From Planctomycetota bacterium (GTDB lineage: Bacteria > Planctomycetota > JACQVV01 > JASMLP01): a DNA stretch of 46,237 bases. The position numbers were made by a program, and so were the translations under genes. The DNA is taken from contig JASMLP010000078.1 of the NCBI GenBank assembly GCA_030748635.1, forward strand, positions 1-46,237, given 5' to 3'. The notes beneath the pieces are model-generated. The model was not told the DNA's origin. It searched no databases and saw only the letters and a program-made list of their open reading frames with translations. Of this stretch, positions 8,512-16,909 are shown one piece after another (the stretch's first letter is position 1; every line of letters starts with the position of its first letter).

Positions 8512-9570
8512 TTACGATTCTGAAACCGCAAGAGTGGGTCGCATCGACCAACTTCTTCGCTCAACATTCGAACGCAAAAAATAATAGGCAAAAAAGGACG
8601 TTGTGACCAGACGAGAAAAGAGGGGAAACCAGGACGGGAAAGTCGCGCTCATATCGGCAAGCATTCCGTCCGCAGGAAAAATCCCAAAGCCGAAAAGGGC
8701 AGGCACCCTGTACCAGTAGTAGCAGACAATGGCCGCTGCGCTGAAAAGGGCTTGCAATCGATCTCGACGAATTTCCGGGAGGAAACGTCGCGTGGCCAGA
8801 TAGATCGCGAGGCTAAGGAGAGATGCGCCCAGAGGAGTGGCATAAGCGAGAAAAAGGTGGAACCAGGTTTCACCTCCCGTGAAGTTGGGAACATGAAACC
8901 AACCCCAGATGTAGCCGACAAACCCACCGGTCATCCATACTTCGATCGCACGGCTAGCCCCGCGCACAGCCTTTTGAGATCTGTAAGTTGATACCGAATC
9001 GAGACACGGTCTCACACACCCCACACAGCTAAAGCAGTGCGCATTGGCGGTCCGAAACAGAGGCTGACCACCATAAAGTTTTTCCACGTGCTGAACCGGA
9101 CAAAGCCCCGAACACCAGGCACTCTTCCAGTCAAAGAACAATCCCCCTGTAACAGCGATCACAGCAAAGGACAGCAAAGCGATCGCCGTGGCAGGACCGC
9201 TAAGGTCGAGAATAACATGACGCAAAGGGATCATTCCGATCAGCAAAATAAACCCTATGAACTGAAGTCGCTTGCTCCAAAGAATCGAGATTTTTCTCTT
9301 ACGTGAAAACCCCAGATATCGAGGGAGCATCGAAGTCGTCCCCATGGGACAGATATTTCGCCAGACTCCTGGGGCGAGAACAAAAAGAGCGGGAGCGACA
9401 GGAATCAACACGTTCCAGAACAGATGCAAGCCCAATCGAGGCCGTACCCAGAGGCTCAGGAACAGGAACAAACCCAGTGAATAAACAGCACCCTGCAATC
9501 CACGCCACCCACTCATCGTGGTCTCTCTTCGAGTGCCATCGAATGGGCGAAAATTTCTTGGATTTTTCAT
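8512..9570 (-). CDS. Polytopic membrane 4Fe-4S ferredoxin-type protein
   Basis: A 352-residue membrane protein with about seven or eight hydrophobic segments. The ligands of one classic 4Fe-4S cluster are CFSCVGCVRPC (Cys179, 182, 185, 189; CX2CX2CX3C). Two further motifs, NICPMG (Cys74) and WCSGLCPVQHVEKLYG (Cys153, Cys157), resemble the conserved CP motifs of the NosR/NapH/CcoG type membrane ferredoxins. Such proteins pass electrons across or along the membrane to a periplasmic or respiratory partner; the partner here is unknown. The ATG at 9568-9570 is preferred over an internal ATG at 9516 because CAGGAA lies seven bases upstream. It is divergent from the TonB receptor, with 632 bases between them. 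Confidence 0.75.
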   Translation of the reverse strand: MKNPRNFRPFDGTRRETTMSGWRGLQGAVYSLGLFLFLSLWVRPRLGLHLFWNVLIPVAPALFVLAPGVWRNICPMGTTSMLPRYLGFSRKRKISILWSKRLQFIGFILLIGMIPLRHVILDLSGPATAIALLSFAVIAVTGGLFFDWKSAWCSGLCPVQHVEKLYGGQPLFRTANAHCFSCVGCVRPCLDSVSTYRSQKAVRGASRAIEVWMTGGFVGYIWGWFHVPNFTGGETWFHLFLAYATPLGASLLSLAIYLATRRFLPEIRRDRLQALFSAAAIVCYYWYRVPALFGFGIFPADGMLADMSATFPSWFPLFSRLVTTSFFAYYFLRSNVERRSWSMRPTLAVSES

Positions 9571-10202
9571 GGGTGTTCCTGAGGGTTGTCGCCGATTGAT
9601 TCATGAACTACGACCGCTGAGCTTTTCAAATTGCAATTTCTATGCCTCGGGAATTGAAAACATGCCGAAACATCGACTCAAAGCAATCCGTCCCCTCCTC
9701 GTCCCTTTCAGACCGGTAAAATTCCCCACTTATTCAGACTGAAAATCGACGCAGCCCCCCCCTTTATTCTGTCAAGAAACGGCCTCAACCGACTACGCAC
9801 CTTCGGTTTTCAGAAAAACGCTCTAACGACTCTCAACTTGATCTCTCCGGGAAACACCCAAGAATCCCGATCCCAACGGGTAAAAATGGTCGATAAAACG
9901 TTTTCTGAGGCGGTCCGAAATAAATGGACACATCCACAAACGATCAGTCTCGTCGCGAACGTATTGATGGGAAAAGTAAATTCTCATTAATACAAAAACG
10001 TAAAAGCCATTTACTACCCAGCGATTCCTGAATCGCCTCCCTGCCCCTCCTCTGTCTTTTGGGTATCGAAAAACGGATCCTGAAAAACAGCAGAAACCCA
10101 CTTCAACAAAAACAAATTCCGAACCACACCCACAATTCGTACGTTTATGTGAAAACTATTCTCAAAAAACTCCACCCGGTGGAGCGGTATTCACCGTTTC
10201 TT
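9571..10202. other. Long divergent intergenic region between the 4Fe-4S protein and TonB receptor genes
   Basis: This 632-base stretch is distinctly richer in A and T than the flanking genes, especially around 9900-10180, as expected for a control region firing in both directions. A minus-strand frame at 9823-10101 is open but has no recognisable homology or ribosome-binding site, and I do not call it a gene. I searched by eye for the conserved boxes of a cobalamin riboswitch, because of the TonB receptor and the nearby cobS, and did not find them. Confidence 0.45.
9976..9993. promoter_or_regulatory. Possible Fur-like operator upstream of the TonB receptor
   Basis: On the minus strand this 18-mer contains AATGAGAAT, the core of many Fur boxes, bounded by GTA and TAC ends. 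It lies about 210 bases before the TonB receptor start in the AT-rich part of the intergenic region, with a loose TTGATG...ATTAAT promoter-like pair around it. The match is partial and single, so the assignment is weak. If real, it would suggest iron control of the receptor. Confidence 0.22.
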
Positions 10203-12431
10203 ATGTCTCCACGGATTTTCATGAACGCTCTCACCAAACACTCGCGATTTCTCGCAATTCGCTTTCTTTCCATTAAATTTCTTCGACATCCTTTTCGAAG
10301 TTTCTCAAACCGAGCTATTTTCTCCACACTGTTCGCCTTCTCCATCCTCACCGGCGCCGTTTCGGCTCAGGATGAATCGAGCAAAGAAGCTCCAGCTACC
10401 GAAGAAAAATCTTCTCGCTCCAATCCGGTGGTGGTCACTGCTCGCCGACGCGCGGCCGACCCTTTCGATGAACCGATCACCGCATCGATCCTTCACCGTA
10501 TCGATCTCGACCACAAACTGGCCCGAACCATCCCGGAGGCGCTCCGAGATGTACCCGGAGTCATGATCCAAAAAACAAGTCACGGTCAGGGTTCGCCCTA
10601 CCTGCGAGGTTTCACCTCCTTCCGGACCGTCTTGCTCATCGACGGGATCCGACTCAACCACTCCGTCTTTCGGTCCGGACCCAATCAATACTGGGCCACC
10701 GTGGATCCGGGAACTCTCGAACGGATCGAAGTGGTCAAAGGCCCGACATCCGTCCTCTACGGATCCGACGCCATCGGGGGGACCGTCCAACTCCTGAGTC
10801 GAAAGCGAACCGATTTCGAACTCGACCTCGACTGGGACGGCGTCTTTTCCAGTCGCGCCTCCGAGGCTGAAAGAAGCGTCCAGGCCCGCAACCGATTCGA
10901 GGGAAACGTCGGCACCCAGTTCGGATATGTAGCCGGATACTCTTTTCGCCACTCCGGCGATGTGCGTCAGGGATCCGGTTCCGTTCAGGACATGACCGGA
11001 TACTGGGAACAAGCCGGAGATATCAAACTTCAGTTCCGCCCCAATCCAGAAACCGAAATCACTTTCGCACACCAGGAATTCGATCAGAATGATGTCTGGC
11101 GTACCCATAAAACCGTTCAAGGATCCCCATTCCACGGCACCTCTTTCGGTTCCGATCGGATGCGGAAGTTCGATCAGGACCGATCCCTGACTTACGTTCA
11201 AGTGAATCATGAGGGACAACGTTTCTACGATCGTCTCCGAGCCAGCCTCTCCTTTCATTTCCAAGGTGAAGAAGAGAAAAGGATCCGCAGTAACGGCAAC
11301 CGGATACGACAAGGATTCGAGGTGCGAACCACGGGACTTTGGCTCCAACTCGAATCGGACAGTCCGATCGGAGTCCTCACCTACGGAATCGACTGGTACC
11401 ACGATCAGGTCGACTCATTCCGTCGAGATTTTGACACGCTCGGAGGCCTCACCTCCAAGAGGATTCAGGGACCGGTCGCCGACGAGGCCACCTACGACAC
11501 CTTCGGCCTGTTCATCCAGGATGAGATCGACCTCGGGGATCGTCTCCTCCTGATCCTCGGAACCCGCTACACCCAGGTGTGGGCCGATGCGAACGAGGTT
11601 TCCGACCCCGTGACCGGTAACGAGATCTCCCTCTCCAAAACCTGGCCCAGCTTCGTCGGCAGCGCACGACTGCTCTACCGAGCCCACGAAAATTGGCATC
11701 TTTTCGGCGGTCTGAATCAAGGATTTCGGGCTCCCAATCTTTCCGACCTGACCCGGTTCGATTCCTCCCGTTCGGGGGAGACCGAAACCCCCTCACCCAA
11801 TCTGGATCCGGAATACTACCTGACGAGCGAAATCGGCCTGAAAACCCGTCACGATTCCCTCGAAACCCAGGTCGGCTACTACTACACTCGGATCTGGGAC
11901 ATGATTCTTCGGAGCCCCACCGGTAACCTGGTCGACGGTGACTCCGAGGTCACCAAATCCAACGCCGGAGACGGCTTCGTCCACGGAGTCGAGGCCGAAA
12001 TCGCCTGGAACTTCGCTCCCGGCTGGCGAATGGCGGGCCAGGCCAGTTGGCAGGAAAGCCTCGTGGAACAGTTCTCGACCTCCGACCCCGTTCTCTCGAA
12101 GGACAACCTGGATCGCATGCAGCCCCTTTCAGGCGGTCTTTCTCTTCGATGGACAAGCCCCAAGAAAAAAGGTTGGGCCGAAGTCTCCGCCCGGTTCGCC
12201 AGACGCCAGAACCGCCTCAGCCCCCGCGACGAACTGGACACGGACCGAATTGTTCGCAAAGGGACTCCCGGCTACGGAGTCGTCGACCTGCGCGGAGGAT
12301 GGAAGGCCACGAAAAACTTGACAGTCACCGGAGCGATCGAAAACCTGACCGATGCAAATTACCGGATCCTCGGGTCCGGCCAGCAAGAGCCGGGAATCAA
12401 CGCTCTGATTGGGATCGAAATCCGCTACTGA
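10203..12431 (+). CDS. TonB-dependent outer-membrane receptor
   Basis: A 742-residue outer-membrane receptor if started at the ATG at 10203; an ATG at 10221 is equally possible. The signal peptide ends near AVSAQDESS. A TonB-box-like NPVVVTARRR is followed by the plug domain, with ALRDVPGVMIQKTSHGQG, YLRGFTSFRTVLLIDGIR and VEVVKGPTS-like VVKGPTSVLYGSDAIGGTV. The rest is a beta-barrel with alternating aromatic residues, ending in ENLTDANYRILGSGQQEPG and a C-terminal IEIRY with terminal Tyr, as needed for BAM insertion. Such receptors import siderophores, haem, cobalamin or glycans using TonB energy. The substrate is not evident; the plug resembles those of siderophore and haem receptors. tonB follows after four bases. 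exbB and exbD are absent from the window. Confidence 0.93.
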   Translation: MSPRIFMNALTKHSRFLAIRFLSIKFLRHPFRSFSNRAIFSTLFAFSILTGAVSAQDESSKEAPATEEKSSRSNPVVVTARRRAADPFDEPITASILHRIDLDHKLARTIPEALRDVPGVMIQKTSHGQGSPYLRGFTSFRTVLLIDGIRLNHSVFRSGPNQYWATVDPGTLERIEVVKGPTSVLYGSDAIGGTVQLLSRKRTDFELDLDWDGVFSSRASEAERSVQARNRFEGNVGTQFGYVAGYSFRHSGDVRQGSGSVQDMTGYWEQAGDIKLQFRPNPETEITFAHQEFDQNDVWRTHKTVQGSPFHGTSFGSDRMRKFDQDRSLTYVQVNHEGQRFYDRLRASLSFHFQGEEEKRIRSNGNRIRQGFEVRTTGLWLQLESDSPIGVLTYGIDWYHDQVDSFRRDFDTLGGLTSKRIQGPVADEATYDTFGLFIQDEIDLGDRLLLILGTRYTQVWADANEVSDPVTGNEISLSKTWPSFVGSARLLYRAHENWHLFGGLNQGFRAPNLSDLTRFDSSRSGETETPSPNLDPEYYLTSEIGLKTRHDSLETQVGYYYTRIWDMILRSPTGNLVDGDSEVTKSNAGDGFVHGVEAEIAWNFAPGWRMAGQASWQESLVEQFSTSDPVLSKDNLDRMQPLSGGLSLRWTSPKKKGWAEVSARFARRQNRLSPRDELDTDRIVRKGTPGYGVVDLRGGWKATKNLTVTGAIENLTDANYRILGSGQQEPGINALIGIEIRY

Positions 12432-12435
12432 CACC

Positions 12436-13176
12436 ATGCAACGGACACCTCTTCTATTTTCTGGACTGCTGCACGCGGCGGTCATCATCTCGGCCGGTCA
12501 GGTCCTGAGCACGCAAACTCCCCGAATCGACCACCCCACGAGCCGGTCCGCAAAGGGGTCCCCCAGAATCCAGGTCCATCTACGGACCGCTCTTCCTCCA
12601 GAAGAGTCTCCCCTCCCCGACACGTTAGATCCCGAAAAAGACCCCTCAGAATCTCCGCGGCGAATTTCTAGCCTCCCCAGACAAGACCCCCAAGACCCCG
12701 AACTCCCGCCCGTTCGAAAACAGATTCCGGTCGACTTCCACCCAAATCGAGAACAAGCCCTTCCGACTCGGTGGGCAACGCCTCTGCCCATCCCCCCCCG
12801 CGCAAAGGCCAACCGGGCCACTTCACCACCTCCCGAACAGATCTCCACCCCATCGCCTCCGAAACCGGCTCCGACTCCGCCGCGGGTAAGAGCCCTGTAC
12901 ACTCCCCCCACAGTCCACACCTCCGAGAACCTCCCCCCCCATTACCCGGCCCGAGCGATCCGGCGTAACTGGGAAGGCAGCGTACTCCTCAAGGTCTCGA
13001 TCCACCCCAATGGACGCGTCAACCGGATCGAGGTCCTCGAACCATCCCAACACGCGATACTCGACCGAGCCGCTGTACAAGCGGTCGAAAAGTGGACCTT
13101 TCGCCCGGCCAGACAAGGGGATCTCCCGATCCCAGGAACCCTGGAAGTCCCGGTAATCTTCCGGCTTTCCAACTGA
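12436..13176 (+). CDS. tonB: TonB energy-transducing protein
   Basis: A 246-residue inner-membrane protein. An N-terminal membrane anchor (LLFSGLLHAAVIISAG, about 5-22) is followed by a long Pro-rich periplasmic spacer (about 30-160) and a C-terminal TonB domain containing PPHYPARAIRRNWEGSVLLK, VSIHPNGRVNRIEVL and AVEKWTFRPA. It links the proton motive force, through ExbB/ExbD, to the receptor encoded four bases upstream. The ATG at 12436 is chosen because it gives the usual short cytoplasmic leader; a TTG further upstream would overlap the receptor gene. The tight pairing suggests a dedicated TonB for this receptor. Confidence 0.93.
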   Translation: MQRTPLLFSGLLHAAVIISAGQVLSTQTPRIDHPTSRSAKGSPRIQVHLRTALPPEESPLPDTLDPEKDPSESPRRISSLPRQDPQDPELPPVRKQIPVDFHPNREQALPTRWATPLPIPPRAKANRATSPPPEQISTPSPPKPAPTPPRVRALYTPPTVHTSENLPPHYPARAIRRNWEGSVLLKVSIHPNGRVNRIEVLEPSQHAILDRAAVQAVEKWTFRPARQGDLPIPGTLEVPVIFRLSN

Positions 13177-13481
13177 TCATTTCTCCCCCAAAAGGTCGAC
13201 CGAGCGCCCAAACCGCGCTCTCCGACATGACCGAGCGGAATTTCTCATCTTTTCATGAGGATGAGTTCCTTTTTTGCGTATACCTTTATAGAAGCCCCGA
13301 TTATCGACTCTCCGGCCCAGTTGGGGGCTCTCAAACGGACTCCAACCGCGCCCCCTGGGCCCAAATGCCCAGACCTTATTGAACTCATCTTCTCTTCGCT
13401 TAGAACTCACCCGACCGTTCATCCCCCCCATTCAAAAACTCTCGGATCCTCTCCTCTCACGGCCCTTTTCGGGAAGTCGAC
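13177..13481. other. Intergenic region after tonB
   Basis: These 305 bases separate tonB from the matrixin-like protease gene on the same strand. Apart from a possible terminator at 13244-13275 nothing recognisable is seen. The protease gene presumably has its own promoter here, but I could not pick a convincing -35/-10 pair. Confidence 0.4.
13244..13275 (+). terminator. Possible rho-independent terminator after tonB
   Basis: CTCATC at 13244-13249 pairs with GATGAG at 13260-13265, leaving a ten-base loop, and the stem is followed by TTCCTTTTTT. The T-run is good but the stem is short and not GC-rich, so this is only a candidate end for the TonB receptor-tonB transcript. Confidence 0.35.
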
Positions 13482-14582
13482 ATGAAACCACGTCTTCAAC
13501 ATTACCTCCTGACAAGCCTCTTTCTTCCGATCCTCTCCGGCACCGCGCTTCTGGCATCACCCCAGAAATGTGCTCACACCGGCCGAGCGCACCGCACCCT
13601 GGCCCCCAGGGTTCGAAACGTAGCATTCACCCTGTGTCGAGAACATTTCGCTCCAGGATCGAAATCCCTGGCCGCTGTCCAGGCCGTTCTGGAGGAACTC
13701 AATTCGGTTCAGGAAAGTACTCTCGTCTTTTCGATCGCCGGTCATGCCGATCACCGGGAATACCACGACGCCCTGAAGCGGGACGGCGTCTTTCGACTCG
13801 ATGTCGTCAAGCCGGAAGCGACGCGATCTGGTGACGCCCGTTTTGCCGGTCGAACTCTCACTCGAACGGGTCGGGGAGGCATCGTGGAGTTTGATATCGT
13901 ATTCAACCGTCGGGCTCGCTGGAATTTCGGCGCTCCACGCTCCTGGGCCATGAAAGAGAGCCCTGGGTCCTTTCGCAACGTACTCCTACACGAAATCGGC
14001 CACGGACTGGGATTTTCTCACTGCCACAAAGAGACTCCGGATCTCTCGGTGATGGGAGGCCGATGCGGCAAGTGGATCGGCATGCGTCACCCCGGACTCA
14101 AAGCCTGGGACCACGGACACATTCGTCATCATTACGGTCGCTCTTCCAACACCAGCAAACCGGACCTGATCCTGGGAAACTACCGGACCCGGAAGAATGC
14201 GAATGGAGGCTGGAAAACAGCGCTGAATGATGGCCCCACTCCATCTACCGTGATCCGAGGCGAATCCATCACCTTATCCTGGACTCTCTTCAACACCGGC
14301 CCTCTGGCAACTCGAGATGCCTATCGGATGCGCGTTGTGCTCTTCAGAAAACCCGCTTCAGAAACCGAAACCGGAACCCTGGTTGCCGAATGGACCGAGG
14401 AAACTCCCGTCCCTCCTTCCTCCACTCGCTATCTAAGCCGCTCCCTCCAGATCCCACCCAACACCGAACCCGGAGTCTGGCACATCGTGATCACGATCGA
14501 TTCCGCAAACCAAGTGCCTGAGATGATTGAGGAAAACAATACGCTGGTTCTCCATCGGCCCCTTCAAGTGCGAACTCAGTAA
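13482..14582 (+). CDS. Secreted matrixin-like zinc metalloprotease with C-terminal CARDB-type domain
   Basis: A 366-residue secreted protein with a signal peptide (cleavage near ALLASPQ, residues 23-27). The zinc site is HEIGHGLGFSH (His170, Glu171, His174, His180), the extended HExxHxxGxxH signature of metzincins. SVMGG at 189-193 supplies the Met-turn (Met191), so the catalytic core is complete. After a linker (about 220) comes a beta-sandwich of the CARDB kind, with SITLSWTLFNTGP and ending in IDSANQVPEMIEENN, a typical CARDB signature. It probably digests an extracellular or periplasmic protein. A short pro-region may precede the catalytic domain. The next gene, DUF5989, converges on it. 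Confidence 0.85.
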   Translation: MKPRLQHYLLTSLFLPILSGTALLASPQKCAHTGRAHRTLAPRVRNVAFTLCREHFAPGSKSLAAVQAVLEELNSVQESTLVFSIAGHADHREYHDALKRDGVFRLDVVKPEATRSGDARFAGRTLTRTGRGGIVEFDIVFNRRARWNFGAPRSWAMKESPGSFRNVLLHEIGHGLGFSHCHKETPDLSVMGGRCGKWIGMRHPGLKAWDHGHIRHHYGRSSNTSKPDLILGNYRTRKNANGGWKTALNDGPTPSTVIRGESITLSWTLFNTGPLATRDAYRMRVVLFRKPASETETGTLVAEWTEETPVPPSSTRYLSRSLQIPPNTEPGVWHIVITIDSANQVPEMIEENNTLVLHRPLQVRTQ

Positions 14583-14735
14583 GACCAACCCGTCTCCGCG
14601 CCTTCCCTCTCGAGAAATAGCCACCGTTCGCTCTCAGACTACTGGCAAGTGAACTCCTTCCAGTTCGGATTCCGAGGAGCGACCCTCTCCCCCGACTGCT
14701 CGCTCGACGGAATTGGACTTTTCCGAAAGCGTGAC

Positions 14736-14966
14736 TCAAAAGAGAGCGTAAATGAAAGGCCCCACCGCTGTTTCACCGAGAATAACCACCGCCCCCACCA
14801 GAAAAAGGACGAGAAGGATAGGAGCAAGCCACCAATTCTTCGTCACCTTCATGTAGGTCCAGAATTCCCAAAAAGTGGAGTATTCCCTCTCCTCTAACTG
14901 ATCGAGAGCTTCCCTGATTCGTTCCGGGTCGCCCGACTGGCTGTTTCCGTTCTCTTCTTCGCTCAT
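14736..14966 (-). CDS. DUF5989 family small membrane protein
   Basis: A 76-residue protein with an acidic N-terminus, then the conserved FWEFWTYMKVTKNWWLAPI and one hydrophobic helix (LLVLFLVGAVVILGE), ending in VGPFIYALF. The FWEF...KNWWLAPI...PFIY(T/A)LF pattern is typical of DUF5989. From established genome context, these small proteins usually sit beside NodU-type carbamoyltransferases and SxtJ-like membrane proteins. Here the carbamoyltransferase and the SxtJ-like gene lie about 22 kb away, and this copy stands alone, convergent with the protease gene. The start is the ATG at 14964-14966, with GGGG eight bases upstream; the GTG just before it is also possible. Confidence 0.75.
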   Translation of the reverse strand: MSEEENGNSQSGDPERIREALDQLEEREYSTFWEFWTYMKVTKNWWLAPILLVLFLVGAVVILGETAVGPFIYALF

Positions 14967-15354
14967 CACCTACACCCCTGGAACCGGAATTTTTCAACTC
15001 TTCAATCTATGCGACAGAACTTTACCCCTTCCTGCATAAAGAATCAAATCGAGCAGAATCCCCCCTCTATTCCGAGGGGTCCCCCATACTCAATTTTCAC
15101 GAGAAGAAATCCATTTCACTGAAGTCGGGACGTGGCCGATCGTTTTCTGATTGCGATCGTTCGCGACCCGAAAACCCCAAAAGCTCCAACTCAGACGACA
15201 TTTTCTCAAAAATTTCCAAAAACCGGTAAACACTCCGAAATGCCCGTTCTCCTACCCCAAGGAGGACCTGAAATCCGGAACAGCGCCCTCACCCAACAGA
15301 AGGGCGATCTTTTCGCCCCCTCTTTCGATTCCGGAAACCAAGAAGGAGTTAGAC
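14967..15354. other. Divergent intergenic region
   Basis: These 388 bases lie between the divergent DUF5989 gene and the secreted-protein gene starting at 15355. They should hold promoters for both. A plus-strand frame runs through the region into the downstream gene, but the strong ribosome-binding site and signal peptide at 15355 argue that translation starts there. A short C-rich inverted repeat (15062-15079) has no T-run. I see nothing else. Confidence 0.4.
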
Positions 15355-16758
15355 ATGATTGCAAGAACAGACCGTTCACTACTTGCCCGCGGTGTTCACA
15401 ACACAGTCGGATTATTGGCCTTTATTGGACTGGCGCTTGGCACGGCTTCCGTTGCTCAAGAAGAGGACAGAAACCCAGGTCCGTGCGTAGGCACGGTACA
15501 TCCCGATGCCTGTGACGACAGTTCCGGAGGTGGAGGAGACCAACAGGGGGATGGAGAAAATCCAGAAAATCGCGAACAGAATCGAGAAACTTTTCGGGTC
15601 ACGAACCTGGGATACCAAACCCTCCCGCCGCGCCTCATCCTCCGTTTCAATCGACGAATCAACTCGGAGGAACTACAACGCCGCTTAGTGGTTACTCCCC
15701 GGGGACAAAGACGCCTTCAGGATATTGAAGTCGTCGACACCACCTGGTCTCCAAGAACTCAGCAATCGATCGTCACCCTGAGAGTTCCGGCCTGGTCAAG
15801 TGACTCTTACCGAATTTCACTCCACAGCGTTCACAGCGTACCCGCTCAAGGCGGTCCCCAGAGAGAGCTTCTGGACGGAAACCGCAACGGACGTCCGGGT
15901 GGGCGCTACATGGCTGTGCTGGATATCCAGAGGACTCAATTTCAGCAACGCCGAAGTTTCGGGAGTGCTTCCGGAGGGTACCGTGGAGGTCGTGGGAATG
16001 GAGGGAACAATGATGGCGATCCCTGGGCCAGCTCCTATCACACTCAGAATTTTTACGTCAAACCGTCGAATGCGGAGGGACAAGGCGGTCGCATTTACAA
16101 TCGATTGGATGCCGGAGTCTACATGCTCAAGCACAGAGCCTCGGTCATCAATCATCGACTCGACGTCCGAAACGGGAAAGCTCGAGGTCATTTCGAATTG
16201 ATGGGAGTGGATATTTTCCCGTCATTTTCCAAGAAGCGGTACAGCAAGCAAATCGACCTGGAGCCGACCTTTCCGATCGCTTCCATTTCTCTGTTCGGGC
16301 TCCTCAACATGAAGGCTTCGGTGGGAATGTACTTGAACCTGAACCTCGAAGCGGAAGTCGAAGGCGCTCTTCTTCATGCGGGAGGAGATTTCCGAGCCGG
16401 AATTATCGGATCCATCGACACCTCTGTCCTCGCGGGTATCGGAAGCGTCACGTTCGAGCTCCATATGCTGGAGCCTCACCTCAACAGCGACGCCTGGGCA
16501 TCTCCCCAGGGGATCTACGGAAATGCCATCTTCACCATGACCCCCCTGCGATTCAGGATCAAAGCCAAAGCGTTTTACCTCTTCGATGAATACAACGAAG
16601 TCCTCGTCGACAAGTCCGTAGACCCCTACGAAAAAGTCCTATTCTCCGCACTTCCCGAAAACGAGGACCGACGTCTCCTTCCGATTCGACTACCGAATCT
16701 AAAGCCGAAATTGACCCGTCCTCAACTTCCCTTTCAGTATGTCCCGTTCCAGCGCTAA
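15355..16758 (+). CDS. Secreted protein of unknown function with N-terminal Ig-like domain
   Basis: A 467-residue secreted protein. The ATG at 15355 is chosen because AGAAGGAG lies seven bases upstream and a signal peptide follows at once (cleavage near TASVAQEED). After a Gly/Asp/Asn-rich low-complexity linker comes a beta-sandwich that resembles a bacterial Ig-like (Big_5) domain: PRLILRFNRRINSEELQR, SDSYRISLHSVHS and LDGNRNGRPGGRY. A second Gly/Arg/Asn-rich linker (about residues 200-220) leads to a C-terminal region of about 240 residues with alternating hydrophobic residues (MKASVGMYLNLNLEAEVEG) that I do not recognise. A strong terminator follows, so it is probably a single-gene transcript. 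Function unknown; a structural or surface role is a guess from the layout. Confidence 0.75.
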   Translation: MIARTDRSLLARGVHNTVGLLAFIGLALGTASVAQEEDRNPGPCVGTVHPDACDDSSGGGGDQQGDGENPENREQNRETFRVTNLGYQTLPPRLILRFNRRINSEELQRRLVVTPRGQRRLQDIEVVDTTWSPRTQQSIVTLRVPAWSSDSYRISLHSVHSVPAQGGPQRELLDGNRNGRPGGRYMAVLDIQRTQFQQRRSFGSASGGYRGGRGNGGNNDGDPWASSYHTQNFYVKPSNAEGQGGRIYNRLDAGVYMLKHRASVINHRLDVRNGKARGHFELMGVDIFPSFSKKRYSKQIDLEPTFPIASISLFGLLNMKASVGMYLNLNLEAEVEGALLHAGGDFRAGIIGSIDTSVLAGIGSVTFELHMLEPHLNSDAWASPQGIYGNAIFTMTPLRFRIKAKAFYLFDEYNEVLVDKSVDPYEKVLFSALPENEDRRLLPIRLPNLKPKLTRPQLPFQYVPFQR

Positions 16759-16785
16759 ACATTCCATTCAAACCGTTTGTCTTCA

Positions 16786-16821
16786 AGGAGTTGGAAGCGA
16801 TCTTCCAACTCCTCTTTTATT
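16786..16821 (+). terminator. Strong rho-independent terminator
   Basis: A perfect 12-bp stem (AGGAGTTGGAAG at 16786-16797 with CTTCCAACTCCT at 16802-16813) closes a CGAT tetraloop and is followed by CTTTTATT. It lies 28 bases after the stop codon of the preceding secreted-protein gene and marks the end of its transcript. Confidence 0.9.
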
Positions 16822-16909
16822 GAAAAAATTTCAAAAAAGATGAAAACACGTATCTCGTTCAAGTTCTCCTACGGTTGTTGACAGAAAACGACTGCATGGA
16901 GACTTCCCG

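Noticed and set aside
7983..8606. Plus-strand 207-codon frame in the cyanophycin upstream region
   Set aside because: It overlaps both flanking minus-strand genes, has no ribosome-binding site and no recognisable motif.
9823..10101. Minus-strand 92-codon frame in the divergent intergenic region
   Set aside because: No ribosome-binding site, unusual composition for a protein, AT-rich control-region DNA.
9571..10202. Cobalamin riboswitch for the TonB receptor
   Set aside because: The conserved B12-box-type sequences were not found in this region or before cobS.
15062..15079. CCCCTC/GAGGGG inverted repeat as a terminator
   Set aside because: Short stem in C-rich DNA, no T-run in either direction.
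16878..16906. TTGACA upstream of the HEAT-repeat gene as a promoter
   Set aside because: No acceptable -10 at 16-18 bases, and it would leave almost no leader before the ribosome-binding site.
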